DNA of 11,211 nt from an uncultured Nitrospira sp. GTDB taxonomy: Bacteria > Nitrospirota > Nitrospiria > Nitrospirales > Nitrospiraceae. Position numbers and translations under genes: made by a program. The notes under the pieces are model-generated. The model was not told the DNA's origin. It saw only the letters and a list, made by a program, of their open reading frames with translations, and did not search any database. The stretch covers positions 1 to 11,211 of the forward strand of contig CAMLHQ010000095.1 of the NCBI GenBank assembly GCA_946479785.1, in the 5' to 3' direction. This document shows positions 1 through 7,266 of the stretch, in pieces (the first letter of the stretch is position 1; every line of letters begins with the position of its first letter).

Positions 1-82
1 TCGAAGGCGCAGCCTCAGCAACCCAAAGGCTTCCCCACGCCCACAAGAAGGCAGCTCCAACGGCAATGATCCAATGTTTCAT
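1..82 (-). CDS. Secreted protein, N-terminal fragment (runs off left edge)
   Basis: The ATG at 82 opens a frame with no stop up to the window edge. It encodes 27 residues that form a textbook Sec signal peptide: MKH start, a hydrophobic Trp/Ala/Leu-rich core (about residues 4-22), then VAEA-A, which suits signal peptidase I cleavage after Ala24 or Ala25. The mature protein is outside the window, so its function cannot be named; an exported periplasmic or outer-membrane protein is the only safe inference. A weak ribosome-binding candidate (AAGGG, about 11 nt upstream) precedes the ATG. A strong sigma70-like promoter lies about 120 nt upstream, giving the gene its own start of transcription separate from the ridA operon behind it. 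The fragment is too short for an ordinary ORF cut-off. Confidence 0.72.
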   Translation of the reverse strand, partial: MKHWIIAVGAAFLWAWGSLWVAEAAPS

Positions 83-130
83 AATGACACAGACCCTTGA
101 TAACTATGAGCGAGAGGACGTAAGAGCCCT

Positions 131-150
131 GCGGGGCACGAGAACCCCAC
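131..150 (-). other. Hairpin in the leader of the left-edge secreted gene
   Basis: GCGGGG (131-136) and CCCCAC (145-150) form a 6-bp GC-rich stem (one G-U pair in the minus-strand RNA) with an 8-nt loop. It lies between the predicted transcription start near 198 and the ATG at 82, about 49 nt before the start codon. No U-run follows it, so it is not a standard terminator. It could be a regulatory or stabilising leader element, or chance in GC-rich DNA. I see no match to a known riboswitch. Confidence 0.3.
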
Positions 151-204
151 GCATGAGAGTCGGCAAGGCAAACGGGGGTACAGCGTGAAGCGAAGGACGA
201 TCGG

Positions 205-234
205 ACTATAACAAGCGGTTTTTTCGAGTGTCAA
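205..234 (-). promoter_or_regulatory. Sigma70-like promoter with extended -10
   Basis: On the minus strand a perfect -35 TTGACA (234-229) is followed after 18 nt by TATAGT (210-205), which carries the extended -10 dinucleotide TG one base upstream. The predicted start is near 198, leaving a leader of about 115 nt before the ATG at 82. This is the closest match to consensus in the window and drives transcription out of the left edge. It lies 46 nt beyond the ridA stop. The rest of the 83-280 gene-free stretch shows only the leader hairpin and a 9-nt near-perfect tandem repeat (232-249); no T-run terminator for ridA is visible. Confidence 0.7.
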
Positions 235-280
235 GCCGCAGAAGCCGCACGGGCAGGCACGTTCACAGGTCACAAACTGA

Positions 281-739
281 TCAGGAAACGGCGAGAATCA
301 CTTCGACTTCGACGGGGGCGCGGCGCGGCAATTCAGCGGCTCCGACTGCAACCCGAGCATGCCTGCCCGCCTCACCAAAAATCGCGACAAGCAGATCCGA
401 GGCGCCGTTCAACACTTGGGGTTGATCGGTGAACCCTTCGGCCGACGCCACATGACCCACGACTTTTACAATGCGAGTGATCCGATCAAGACTCCCGAGC
501 TCTTGTTTGGCAATAGCTAAGGCATTCAGCACGGCCACCTTGGCCGCCTCTACGCCCTGTGAAACGGTCAACTCACGGCCGAGCTTCCCGGTAAACACCA
601 ATTGACCGTTCTGCATCGGCAGCACTCCGGACAAAAACAACAAGTTGCCGGCGCGGACGGCTGGAATATAGGTGGCAACCGGCTTCGGCGCTTGCGGCAA
701 TTCCAATCCAAGATCTTTCAGTTTATCTTCGTATCCCAT
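281..739 (-). CDS. RidA/YjgF/UK114-family protein (long-form subgroup)
   Basis: A 152-residue protein of the RidA superfamily. Classical members are trimers that hydrolyse reactive enamine/imine intermediates made by PLP enzymes. The visible family features are the N-terminal ELG-LPxxPxPVATY-PAV segment, [11 protein letters not shown] (31-41), [15 protein letters not shown] (about 104-118) and the C-terminal [14 protein letters not shown]...VEVEVI block. R129 in that block aligns with the substrate-binding Arg (Arg105) of E. coli RidA. The length and the VLNGASDLL motif place it in the approximately 150-residue YjgF_UK114-like subgroup rather than the 128-residue enzyme, so its substrate is uncertain. 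I chose the ATG at 739, where homology begins; a longer upstream frame overlaps the previous gene and looks unrelated. The gene starts 22 nt after the phosphopentomutase-like stop and is probably co-transcribed with it. Confidence 0.9.
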   Translation of the reverse strand: MGYEDKLKDLGLELPQAPKPVATYIPAVRAGNLLFLSGVLPMQNGQLVFTGKLGRELTVSQGVEAAKVAVLNALAIAKQELGSLDRITRIVKVVGHVASAEGFTDQPQVLNGASDLLVAIFGEAGRHARVAVGAAELPRRAPVEVEVILAVS

Positions 740-761
740 GTCTGTACCTGGCCGCCTTCGA

Positions 762-1919
762 TCAACCGGGTCTGAGCGCATCAAGGAAGCTCTCACCGAC
801 CGCCAGCGATTCCCCCTGCAACGCTTCCACCACGGTTTGGCCCAAGTCTGCGGCACTCGGTCTAATGCCAAAACTGACCCCCTGCGCCAGTTTCGGTCCA
901 GTGATGAGCAGCGGAACATACTCGCGAGTCGGAACGGCATGGGGCTTCTTCGGATCACGTCCATGGTCGCCCGTGATGATAAACAGATCGCCGGGGCGCA
1001 GTTGATCCAACAATTCGGGGAGCCGTCGGTCGAAGTCTTGAAGCGCCACAGCAGAACGTTCCGCATCAGAGCCGATGACATCCAGCCCAACGAAAATCAG
1101 TCCTCGAGGAACTTTATTGAATAAGCCGTTCAGTTCGTCGACCGCATCATTCCACCGCGGAACGGCCGCGGACCTGGTCAATCCACGGCCACCGAACACA
1201 TCCCCCACCTTTCCAACACCAATTAAAATCTGACTAGCGCGATTCAAGATGTCCAGCATCGTTTGTCCGGGCGGCTCTCCGGCAAAGTCCCGGCGCCCTC
1301 GGCTGAATTCCAATGCCCCAAGTGCGCCGGCGAACGGATGCGCGACGATGCGACGGATGGCCCAGGCATCTCTGAGAATTTTTCTCGCCTCGCGGCTCCG
1401 TTGGTATAACACCTCGGGGCTCCACACCTTCTCGTGCGCCGCCACATGACAAGTCTGACGCCCGTCTGTCCAGACAATCGGAGATCCTGTCGAGAGATGG
1501 TCCGATCCGTAATCGCGTAGTGCTTCTTTTCCTGACGCCAGCCGCCCGCCCAGGATTTTCCGTTCGAAGATCTTCTCAAGCGCGGCAACAGCCTCTGAAG
1601 GGTACCCCGCTGGAAAGGTCGGACCTTCCTCTTCCGAGAGGCATCCGGCGATTTCCCAGTACCCGACAAGCGAATCGACACCCTTGCTCCTAAACCCCAG
1701 GCGGCCGAAGCACCCGATCGGTTGAGCCATGGACCGCACGCCTTGAATTTCGCACACATGGCCGAGGCCGAGTGATTCTAACGACGGAAGACTCAGCCCT
1801 CCGGCCGCTTCCGCCAGATGCGCGAGTGTATGGGACGTCGCGTCCCCATACTCCGACGCATCGCTGGCTGCTCCCACACCCAACCCCTCGACGACAATGA
1901 GAATAACGCGTTTAATCAT
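762..1919 (-). CDS. Phosphopentomutase-like metalloenzyme, divergent active site
   Basis: This 385-residue protein is collinear with bacterial phosphopentomutase DeoB (about 394 residues), which interconverts ribose/deoxyribose 1- and 5-phosphates with two Mn ions and a phospho-Thr. Recognisable blocks are the N-terminal VEGLGVG and YGDATSHTL, DSLVGYWEI (82-90), HVAAHEK (158-164), VGKVGDVF (235-242), ITGDHGRDP (315-323) and TREYVPLL (331-338). Compared from memory with the B. cereus enzyme, several key positions differ: the first metal Asp is E11, the phospho-Thr is S83, substrate-loop Ser/Asp are D152/R154, the DALFGH metal motif is missing from the stretch near 279-288, and the late metal His is P330. 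D318/H319 and K237 are kept. It is therefore a family member whose reaction may differ. It sits near deoC and 22 nt before ridA. The ATG at 1919 has no evident Shine-Dalgarno. Confidence 0.8.
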   Translation of the reverse strand: MIKRVILIVVEGLGVGAASDASEYGDATSHTLAHLAEAAGGLSLPSLESLGLGHVCEIQGVRSMAQPIGCFGRLGFRSKGVDSLVGYWEIAGCLSEEEGPTFPAGYPSEAVAALEKIFERKILGGRLASGKEALRDYGSDHLSTGSPIVWTDGRQTCHVAAHEKVWSPEVLYQRSREARKILRDAWAIRRIVAHPFAGALGALEFSRGRRDFAGEPPGQTMLDILNRASQILIGVGKVGDVFGGRGLTRSAAVPRWNDAVDELNGLFNKVPRGLIFVGLDVIGSDAERSAVALQDFDRRLPELLDQLRPGDLFIITGDHGRDPKKPHAVPTREYVPLLITGPKLAQGVSFGIRPSAADLGQTVVEALQGESLAVGESFLDALRPG

Positions 1920-1925
1920 AGGCGC

Positions 1926-1954
1926 ACTATATAGCAGATGAAAACGGGCCGCAA
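1926..1954 (-). promoter_or_regulatory. Candidate promoter of the phosphopentomutase-like gene
   Basis: On the minus strand TTGCGG (1954-1949) and TATAGT (1931-1926) are separated by 17 nt, with TG in an extended position if the overlapping TATATA is used as the -10. Only six bases lie between TATAGT and the ATG at 1919, so the expected start of transcription falls on or next to the A of the ATG. No Shine-Dalgarno is visible, which together suggests a leaderless transcript. The -35 is weak (three of six), so confidence is limited. Confidence 0.4.
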
Positions 1955-1984
1955 ACCATGTTCATGATTCAATGAGACGGGCAC

Positions 1985-2006
1985 GAAGATTATTTTCGAG
2001 ATCTTC
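1985..2006. repeat. Inverted repeat GAAGAT-N10-ATCTTC
   Basis: A perfect 6-bp inverted repeat with a 10-nt AT-rich spacer lies in the 126-nt gap between the PilZ stop and the phosphopentomutase-like start. No T-run follows on the minus strand, so it is a poor intrinsic terminator. It lies about 30 nt upstream of the candidate -35 and could instead be a regulator site. Chance occurrence is possible. Confidence 0.3.
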
Positions 2007-2045
2007 ACATCTGGCAGGGTGCGGAAACACTCGCAACATGTCGCA

Positions 2046-2369
2046 TCACGACGACACCTTGTTTCTCGCCACGACGAGGAGAAAATCGTCGAGTCGCCGT
2101 TTTGACACATTCTCTATCACCATGAACTCGATGCCAAACTCTCGCCTGGTTGCCCAGCGAACCTTGCCAAGCTCAATCATGATCGGCGTCGGTTGACTCG
2201 ACACCGTGATGTGCAGGCTCACGGGATCGTCTGCCGCGGCGAACATATCGGATTCGATGGCGCACCCGCCGCGCGAGAGATTGAATGCCGTTCCCTGGCC
2301 GGGTTTGCCATCCAATACGAACTCCACAGGACATTGAACCTGATATCGCACATCTTTACGCAGCGCCAT
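2046..2369 (-). CDS. Single-domain PilZ protein (c-di-GMP receptor)
   Basis: A 107-residue protein consisting of just a PilZ domain. It carries both c-di-GMP-binding motifs: RxxxR at the N-terminus (R4-K-D-V-R8) and the (D/N)xSxxG motif N30-L-S32-R-G-G35. Alternating beta-strand segments and a C-terminal helix (about 87-102) complete the fold. PilZ proteins bind cyclic di-GMP and pass the signal to a partner; with no second domain, this one should act through another protein. The ATG at 2369 places RxxxR next to the start and is preceded by an AAAGGAA/GAGGG ribosome site; a longer upstream frame reads through deoC and is not credible. It overlaps the end of deoC by 14 nt, so the two are probably translated from one mRNA. 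Its target is unknown. Confidence 0.87.
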   Translation of the reverse strand: MALRKDVRYQVQCPVEFVLDGKPGQGTAFNLSRGGCAIESDMFAAADDPVSLHITVSSQPTPIMIELGKVRWATRREFGIEFMVIENVSKRRLDDFLLVVARNKVSS

Positions 2370-3057
2370 GCCCTCTGATTCCTTTCTTTGTCTCCGCCCC
2401 CCACTCCTCCATAATCTTGAGACTCGCGCTGGTCCCGATCCGATCGGCTCCGGCTTCGAGCATCGCCAGCGTCGTTTTCCAGTCGCGGATGCCACCGGAA
2501 GCTTTCACCTTGGCCTTCCCTGCGACCGCAGCCTTCATCAGTTTGACATCAGCGACGGTCGCGCCTCCCGTACCAAATCCGGTCGAGGTCTTCGCATAAT
2601 CGGCCCCCGCCTCCACCACGAGTCGACAAGCCGTCATTTTTTCCTGATCGGTCAAATAGCATGTTTCGAGGATCACTTTGTGCTCGGCCCGCGGCGTTGC
2701 TTGCACCACTTCGGCAATATCACGCCGCACCGCATCGAGATCGCCCGACTTCAGACGGCTGACATTGATCACCATATCTAACACTGTCGCCCCCTGCCGC
2801 ACCCCTTCCAAAGCCTCCGCAACTTTAGTGCTGGTGGTATGCCCGCCAAATGGAAAGCCGACAGGGATCCCTACGCGGATCGGCGAACCAGCCACCGCTT
2901 CCACCGCCTCACAGGCATAACAGGGGGGGACAAAGAGCACCATGAAGGCGTGCTGTCTGGCTTCTTGGCACAGACGCAGCACATCTGTCCTCGTCGCCTC
3001 AGGACGCAGGACCGTGTGATCGATCAACGCTGGGAGATTCCAATCCTTCTGGTTCAT
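2356..3057 (-). CDS. deoC: Deoxyribose-phosphate aldolase
   Basis: A 233-residue class I aldolase that cleaves 2-deoxyribose-5-phosphate into glyceraldehyde-3-phosphate and acetaldehyde, the last step of deoxynucleoside catabolism. The N-terminus has LIDHTVLRP, the family start motif. The catalytic set is complete: D94 (VLDMVINV), Schiff-base K156 (AKTSTGFGTGGAT) and K185 (VKASGGIR). The length is normal for the short bacterial type. I chose the ATG at 3057, where homology begins, instead of the upstream in-frame start at 3135, which overlaps mltG. It begins 55 nt after mltG and overlaps the PilZ gene at its 3' end. A near-consensus extended -10 (TGT-TATAAG) lies directly upstream, so it may have its own promoter as well as read-through from mltG. 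Confidence 0.96.
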   Translation of the reverse strand: MNQKDWNLPALIDHTVLRPEATRTDVLRLCQEARQHAFMVLFVPPCYACEAVEAVAGSPIRVGIPVGFPFGGHTTSTKVAEALEGVRQGATVLDMVINVSRLKSGDLDAVRRDIAEVVQATPRAEHKVILETCYLTDQEKMTACRLVVEAGADYAKTSTGFGTGGATVADVKLMKAAVAGKAKVKASGGIRDWKTTLAMLEAGADRIGTSASLKIMEEWGAETKKGIRGHGAA

Positions 3058-3066
3058 TGGACGGCT

Positions 3067-3095
3067 CTTATAACAAGTTCCGCATTGGAGTTGAA
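3067..3095 (-). promoter_or_regulatory. Candidate extended -10 promoter upstream of deoC
   Basis: On the minus strand TATAAG (3072-3067) is preceded by TGT, an extended -10, and by a weak -35-like TTCAAC (3095-3090) at 17 nt. Nine bases separate TATAAG from the deoC ATG, so transcripts from here would have a leader of only about two bases. No good Shine-Dalgarno is visible apart from a poor AAGAG overlapping the -10. Confidence 0.4.
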
Positions 3096-3112
3096 GCGCG
3101 GGGATGCTCGCA

Positions 3113-4147
3113 TCATGTCCGCGGGTGGAGCGCACGTCGAAACGGACGTTTCTGATATTTCTCGACGGCTTGGTTGTGCTCCATTAGCGTGGCGGAAAAC
3201 TGGTGCGTCCCGTCGTTTTTCGACACGAAGTAGAGTGCTCGTGAACCGGATGGGTACAGGGCAGCGCGGATCGACCGAATGCCGGGGTTCGCGATCGGAC
3301 CAGGCGGCAAGCCCGCATTACGATAGGTGTTGTAGGGGCTCTGAATCGAGAGATCTCTCTTATGAATATTGCCGTCGAAATTCGGCAGTCCATAGATGAC
3401 GGTCGGATCGCTTTGCAGGGGAATGTGTTTCTTTAATCGATTGTGGAACACCGCGGAAATCTCTTCCCGCTCTCCGTTCGATCCCGTTTCCTTCTCAATC
3501 ACGGACGCCAGCGTCAGCACTTCATGTTGCGTCATCTTGAGCTCCTGTGCGCGCACCTCCAGATCCAAATCGTACACGTGCCGCAAGTGCTCCACCATGG
3601 TCGCAACCACCTCTTTCGCCTTCACGCTCTTCGGAAACTTGTACGTATCCGGATACAGATATCCTTCAAGTGAATCCGCCTTGATTCCCAGCGAAGCAAT
3701 AAAGGCCCGATCCTTCAGCAATCGCATCAGGTCGTCGCGATCCGCCAGGCCTTGTTGTGCAAAAAGATCGGCTACCTGCATCATCGTCAAGCCTTCTGGA
3801 ATCGTGATCGGATGGAGCGTCACCTGCCCGCTGAGAAGTTTCGAAAGAATTTCCGCCGGGACCATTGCGGGATTCAGCTCGTATTCACCGGCCTGAATCT
3901 TTCGATCCGCCGACTGGGATCGTGCGAAGAGCACGAATGCCATCCGGCTCTTGATCAACCGCTCGCGTTCGAGCAATCTCGCAACCTGCTGAAACGTGGA
4001 TCCTTCGGGAATGGTGATGACTTTAGAAGGAGGGTGCTGTTGCGGGGGAACGGCGGGTCCTTCAGCCCATTTAATGGTCAGATATGCGCCCGCGCCGAGA
4101 GCGGCGACCGCGACCAGCAGAAGAACGAGAATGCTCCGCAGTTTCAT
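3113..4147 (-). CDS. mltG: Endolytic murein transglycosylase MltG
   Basis: A 344-residue YceG/MltG-family protein, an inner-membrane lytic transglycosylase that cuts nascent glycan strands and sets their length. An N-terminal membrane anchor (about residues 4-24) precedes a LysM-like segment (VITIPEGSTFQQVARLL, about 43-59) and the catalytic YceG domain. Landmarks are LEGYLYPDTY (160-169), the catalytic Glu E218 in ASVIEKET (same number as in E. coli), QSDPTVIYGL (245-254), SPYNTYRNAGLPPGPIANPG (270-289) and FSATLMEHNQAV (317-328). I chose the ATG at 4147 because it begins exactly with the charged MKLR and the membrane segment. The start lies inside ruvX, giving a 77-nt overlap, and there is no clear ribosome site, so coupling to ruvX translation is likely. 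deoC follows 55 nt later. Confidence 0.95.
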   Translation of the reverse strand: MKLRSILVLLLVAVAALGAGAYLTIKWAEGPAVPPQQHPPSKVITIPEGSTFQQVARLLERERLIKSRMAFVLFARSQSADRKIQAGEYELNPAMVPAEILSKLLSGQVTLHPITIPEGLTMMQVADLFAQQGLADRDDLMRLLKDRAFIASLGIKADSLEGYLYPDTYKFPKSVKAKEVVATMVEHLRHVYDLDLEVRAQELKMTQHEVLTLASVIEKETGSNGEREEISAVFHNRLKKHIPLQSDPTVIYGLPNFDGNIHKRDLSIQSPYNTYRNAGLPPGPIANPGIRSIRAALYPSGSRALYFVSKNDGTHQFSATLMEHNQAVEKYQKRPFRRALHPRT

Positions 4148-4631
4148 GAGTAATGTGCACCGTGGATTCGTCGACCTGGCTGTCCTGCCATTCAGGTGGT
4201 GACGACGCCGCTTCACGACTCGCCAGGTAGCTCTGAAGCAGAATCGCGGCGGCCACGCGATCGACGGCTCCCTTGCGTTTTTTGCGGCTAACATCGGCAG
4301 CGATCAGCAGATCTTCCGCCGCTTTGGTCGTCATCCGCTCATCCCACAGAACGAGAGGAACCGACAACCCCTGTTCCAATCGTGTGGCAAATTCCCGCAT
4401 GGCCTGGACCGCCGGACCTTCCCGCCCATCCAATTGAAGCGGAAATCCCAGCACCACCTGCCCAACCTCATGTGCGCCCACGAGGGAGGCGATGTGAGTG
4501 ACATCACGGTCGAGCGTGCGTCGCTCGAACGTTTCAAGAGGTTGGGCCGTCCACCCTAGTTCATCGCTGAGAGCGACGCCGATCCGCTTGGTCCCGTAAT
4601 CCAGAGCCAGTATCCGTGAGCCAGGCATCAT
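4071..4631 (-). CDS. ruvX: RuvX/YqgF resolvase-fold nuclease, 3' end overlapping mltG
   Basis: A 186-residue member of the YqgF/RuvX family (RNase H fold; E. coli protein 138 residues), implicated in 16S rRNA 5' maturation and, by fold, in Holliday-junction cleavage. The acidic catalytic residues are visible: D11 in ILALDYGTKRIGVALSD, E99 in LWDERMTT and D124 in GAVDRVAAAILLQ. The LGFPLQLDG loop (61-69) is also present. The core ends near residue 140. A further 45 or so residues follow, and the last 25 (rich in Arg/Ser) are read out of frame over the start of mltG. I chose the ATG at 4631, one nt after the alaS stop; the adjacent ATG at 4628 is equally possible, and a start at 4664 would overlap alaS. 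No strong ribosome site is seen, so coupling to alaS is likely. Confidence 0.92.
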   Translation of the reverse strand: MMPGSRILALDYGTKRIGVALSDELGWTAQPLETFERRTLDRDVTHIASLVGAHEVGQVVLGFPLQLDGREGPAVQAMREFATRLEQGLSVPLVLWDERMTTKAAEDLLIAADVSRKKRKGAVDRVAAAILLQSYLASREAASSPPEWQDSQVDESTVHITHETAEHSRSSAGRGRRSRRGRISDH

Positions 4632-4632
4632 T

Positions 4633-7266
4633 CTACCGCTGGAGTGCTCGTTCGACCAAGTCAAAGACTTTTTCCAGCGAGGCGTCCAGTTTTGAAGGGT
4701 CCTTCCCGCCGGCCTGCGCCATTTCCGGACGCCCTCCGCCGGTACCGCCCACTTCCGCCGCCATCACCTTGATTAAGTCGCCGGCTTTCACCTTGCCCGA
4801 AAGATCTTTCGTGACTACGACGAGCAATGCGACCTTGCCATCATCCGTCGCTGCGCCCAATGCCACCACTCCACTTTTCAGTTTATCGCGCAACTGGTCG
4901 GCCAATGCGCGCATGCCGTTCATATCCAATCCATCGGTGCGTTGGACATGGACCGGCACACCGGCAACCGTCCTGGCCGTCGAGGCCACGGCAGATCCGC
5001 TGGCCATCTTGAGCTTCAAGTCTTCTAGTTCCCGTTCCTTATCTTTGAGTTGTGCCATAACCTTGCGGGTCTTCGCGACCAACTCGGATGGCCCGACCTT
5101 CAGAAGCTCTGATAGCTCTCTCACATCCGCTTCGAGCTTCTTCATCGCGGCCATGGCGCCGCTGCCGGTCTGCGCCTCGATACGTCTCACACCCGCTGCC
5201 ACACCCGTTTCTGAGAGGATCCTGAACAGGCCGATTTCTCCGGTATGGCCACAATGGGTACCGCCGCAGAGTTCCTTGCTGAACGATTCGACCGTGACTA
5301 CCCGCACCTGCTCGCCGTACTTGTCGCCAAAAAAAGCCAATGCGCCCTTGGCCACGGCGTCTTGAATGCTCATGACTTCCGCTCGCACCGTTTCGTTCTT
5401 TCGAATTTCGCCGTTGACGATGGTTTCGATCTCATCAATGTCGCGCGATGCGAGGGGACGAAAATGGGCGAAATCGAACCGGAGGCGATTCGGCGCCACG
5501 AGCGAGCCAAACTGTTTCACGTGAGGTCCCAGCAGATCGCGCAAGGCTGCATGCACGAGATGGGTCGCCGTGTGGTTTCTGGCTGAATCCTCCCGCGTCG
5601 CTCTGTTGACCATCAGATGCAGTGGCTCGCCTTCACGGATGCGTCCCTTGCTGACCGTCCCTTTATGCAGAATCAGCGTTGGGACCGGCCGCGTTGTCTC
5701 CTTAATTTCTAAACGCCCTTCCGTGCCGACCAACACGCCCTGATCGCCCACTTGCCCGCCGCCTTCGGCATAGAATGGAGTGACGTCCAGCACCACTTCC
5801 ACCTCATCACCTTCAGCGGCTTCCTTTACCAGGCGATCGCCCTTGAGAATGGCCTGCAAGACGCTGTCGGATTCCAATCGATCGTAGCCCACGAATTTGG
5901 TCGCACCGAACTGTTCTGCTAACTTCGTCACCGCTGGTCTGGCCGTTTCCTGCTCAAACCCGCCGGTTTTGCGCGCACGATTCCGCTGCTCTTCAATCGC
6001 GGCATCGAACCCCTGCTCATCGACCGTCATACCCTGCTCACGGCAGGCTTCGGTAATCAGATCCATGGGAAACCCGTACGTGTCATAGAGCTTGAACACT
6101 TCCGGTCCCGGCAGCACGGTGCGGCCGGCCGAGCGCGTCTTCGCGATCATGTCGTTCAAAATCGGCAAGCCTTGGTCAAGCGTCGCGATAAACCGTTCTT
6201 CCTCGCCTCTCGTCGCCTCAGCTATTGTTGCGGCCGCGCTGCGCAATTCTGAATAGGCTCCGCCCATCTGCTGGACGACCGCCGTCGTCAGTTCGTACAG
6301 AAATGGCTCGACGATCCCAAGCAGCCGTCCATGGCGAGCCGCCCGGCGCAGAATCCGGCGCAGCACGTAGCCACGCCCCTCGTTCGATGGAAGAATGCCG
6401 TCGGCCATCAAGAAGGTAATAGCTCGCAGGTGATCCGCCACAACCCGCATCGAACGATCGGCCTGTTCCTTCTTGCCGTACTCGGTCCCGGCCCGGTTCG
6501 CAATCGTCGCGAGCAAGGGCCTAAAGAGATCGCTGTCGTAATTGCTGTAGACGCCCTGAGCCACGGCTGCGAGCCGCTCTAACCCCATACCCGTATCGAT
6601 ACTCGGTTTGGGCAACGGATGCAGCGTCCCTGAGGCATCGCGATTGAATTGCATGAACACGAGATTCCAGATCTCGATGACCCGGTCGCCCTCACCGTTG
6701 GGTTGATCGTCTCCCGGAACAGCGGTTCCTCGATCGAAATGGATTTCCGAGCAGGGCCCACAGGGACCCGTGTCCGCCATCTGCCAGAAGTTGTCTTTCT
6801 CGCCGCAGCGCACGATTCTCGAAGGCGAGATGCCGATCTTCTTCCACAGCAATTCGGCATCATCGTCTTCACGGAAGATCGTGACCCAAAGACGGGACTG
6901 ATCGAGTCCGACGGTCTGGGTGAGAAATTCCCAGCCGAACTTGATCGCATCTTCTTTGAAATAATCGCCGAACGAGAAATTGCCCAACATCTCGAAGAAC
7001 GTATGGTGCCGCCTCGTATAGCCGACGTTTTCCAGGTCGTTATGCTTCCCGCCGGCCCGAAGACATTTTTGCGCCGACACGGCCCGCTTGTATGCGCGCG
7101 TTTCCTCCCCGAGAAACACCCTCTTGAATTGATTCATCCCGGCATTAGTAAACAGCAAGGTCGGATCGGCTTGCGGAATCAGCGGCGAACTGGGCACGGC
7201 CTGATGACCGTGCTGCTCGAAATAACGAATGAAGGCCTGGCGAAGCTCTTGGGCACTTTGCGTCAT
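4633..7266 (-). CDS. alaS: Alanyl-tRNA synthetase
   Basis: A full-length 877-residue class II alanyl-tRNA synthetase, which attaches alanine to tRNA-Ala in the cytoplasm. The N-terminal catalytic domain (about 1-240) shows motif 1 around PTLLFTNAGMNQFK, motif 2 near RRHHTFFEMLGNFSFGDYF and motif 3 at DTGMGLERLAA (224-234). The tRNA-recognition domain follows. The editing domain carries the zinc-ligand pattern H565xxxH569 and C667xxxH671, so proofreading of mischarged Ser/Gly should be intact. A coiled coil (about 705-755) leads to the C-Ala domain with GGGRPEMAQAGG (843-854). I chose the ATG at 7266, since MTQSAQELRQAF is the family start, it has an AAGGA ribosome site, and it overlaps the recX stop as ATGA. 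The in-frame start at 7293 adds nine Arg-rich residues inside recX. ruvX begins 1 nt after the stop. Confidence 0.98.
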   Translation of the reverse strand: MTQSAQELRQAFIRYFEQHGHQAVPSSPLIPQADPTLLFTNAGMNQFKRVFLGEETRAYKRAVSAQKCLRAGGKHNDLENVGYTRRHHTFFEMLGNFSFGDYFKEDAIKFGWEFLTQTVGLDQSRLWVTIFREDDDAELLWKKIGISPSRIVRCGEKDNFWQMADTGPCGPCSEIHFDRGTAVPGDDQPNGEGDRVIEIWNLVFMQFNRDASGTLHPLPKPSIDTGMGLERLAAVAQGVYSNYDSDLFRPLLATIANRAGTEYGKKEQADRSMRVVADHLRAITFLMADGILPSNEGRGYVLRRILRRAARHGRLLGIVEPFLYELTTAVVQQMGGAYSELRSAAATIAEATRGEEERFIATLDQGLPILNDMIAKTRSAGRTVLPGPEVFKLYDTYGFPMDLITEACREQGMTVDEQGFDAAIEEQRNRARKTGGFEQETARPAVTKLAEQFGATKFVGYDRLESDSVLQAILKGDRLVKEAAEGDEVEVVLDVTPFYAEGGGQVGDQGVLVGTEGRLEIKETTRPVPTLILHKGTVSKGRIREGEPLHLMVNRATREDSARNHTATHLVHAALRDLLGPHVKQFGSLVAPNRLRFDFAHFRPLASRDIDEIETIVNGEIRKNETVRAEVMSIQDAVAKGALAFFGDKYGEQVRVVTVESFSKELCGGTHCGHTGEIGLFRILSETGVAAGVRRIEAQTGSGAMAAMKKLEADVRELSELLKVGPSELVAKTRKVMAQLKDKERELEDLKLKMASGSAVASTARTVAGVPVHVQRTDGLDMNGMRALADQLRDKLKSGVVALGAATDDGKVALLVVVTKDLSGKVKAGDLIKVMAAEVGGTGGGRPEMAQAGGKDPSKLDASLEKVFDLVERALQR

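Noticed and set aside
740..1090. Longer N-terminus for the RidA-family protein
   Set aside because: The added 117 residues lie inside the phosphopentomutase-like gene and show no RidA homology.
2370..2495. Longer N-terminus for the PilZ protein
   Set aside because: It would read out of frame through conserved deoC codons; the ATG at 2369 sits just before the RxxxR motif and has a ribosome site.
4616..5365. 249-residue plus-strand reading frame
   Set aside because: It is antisense to alaS, has low-complexity Ser/Pro/Thr-rich content typical of a shadow frame, and shows no family motif.
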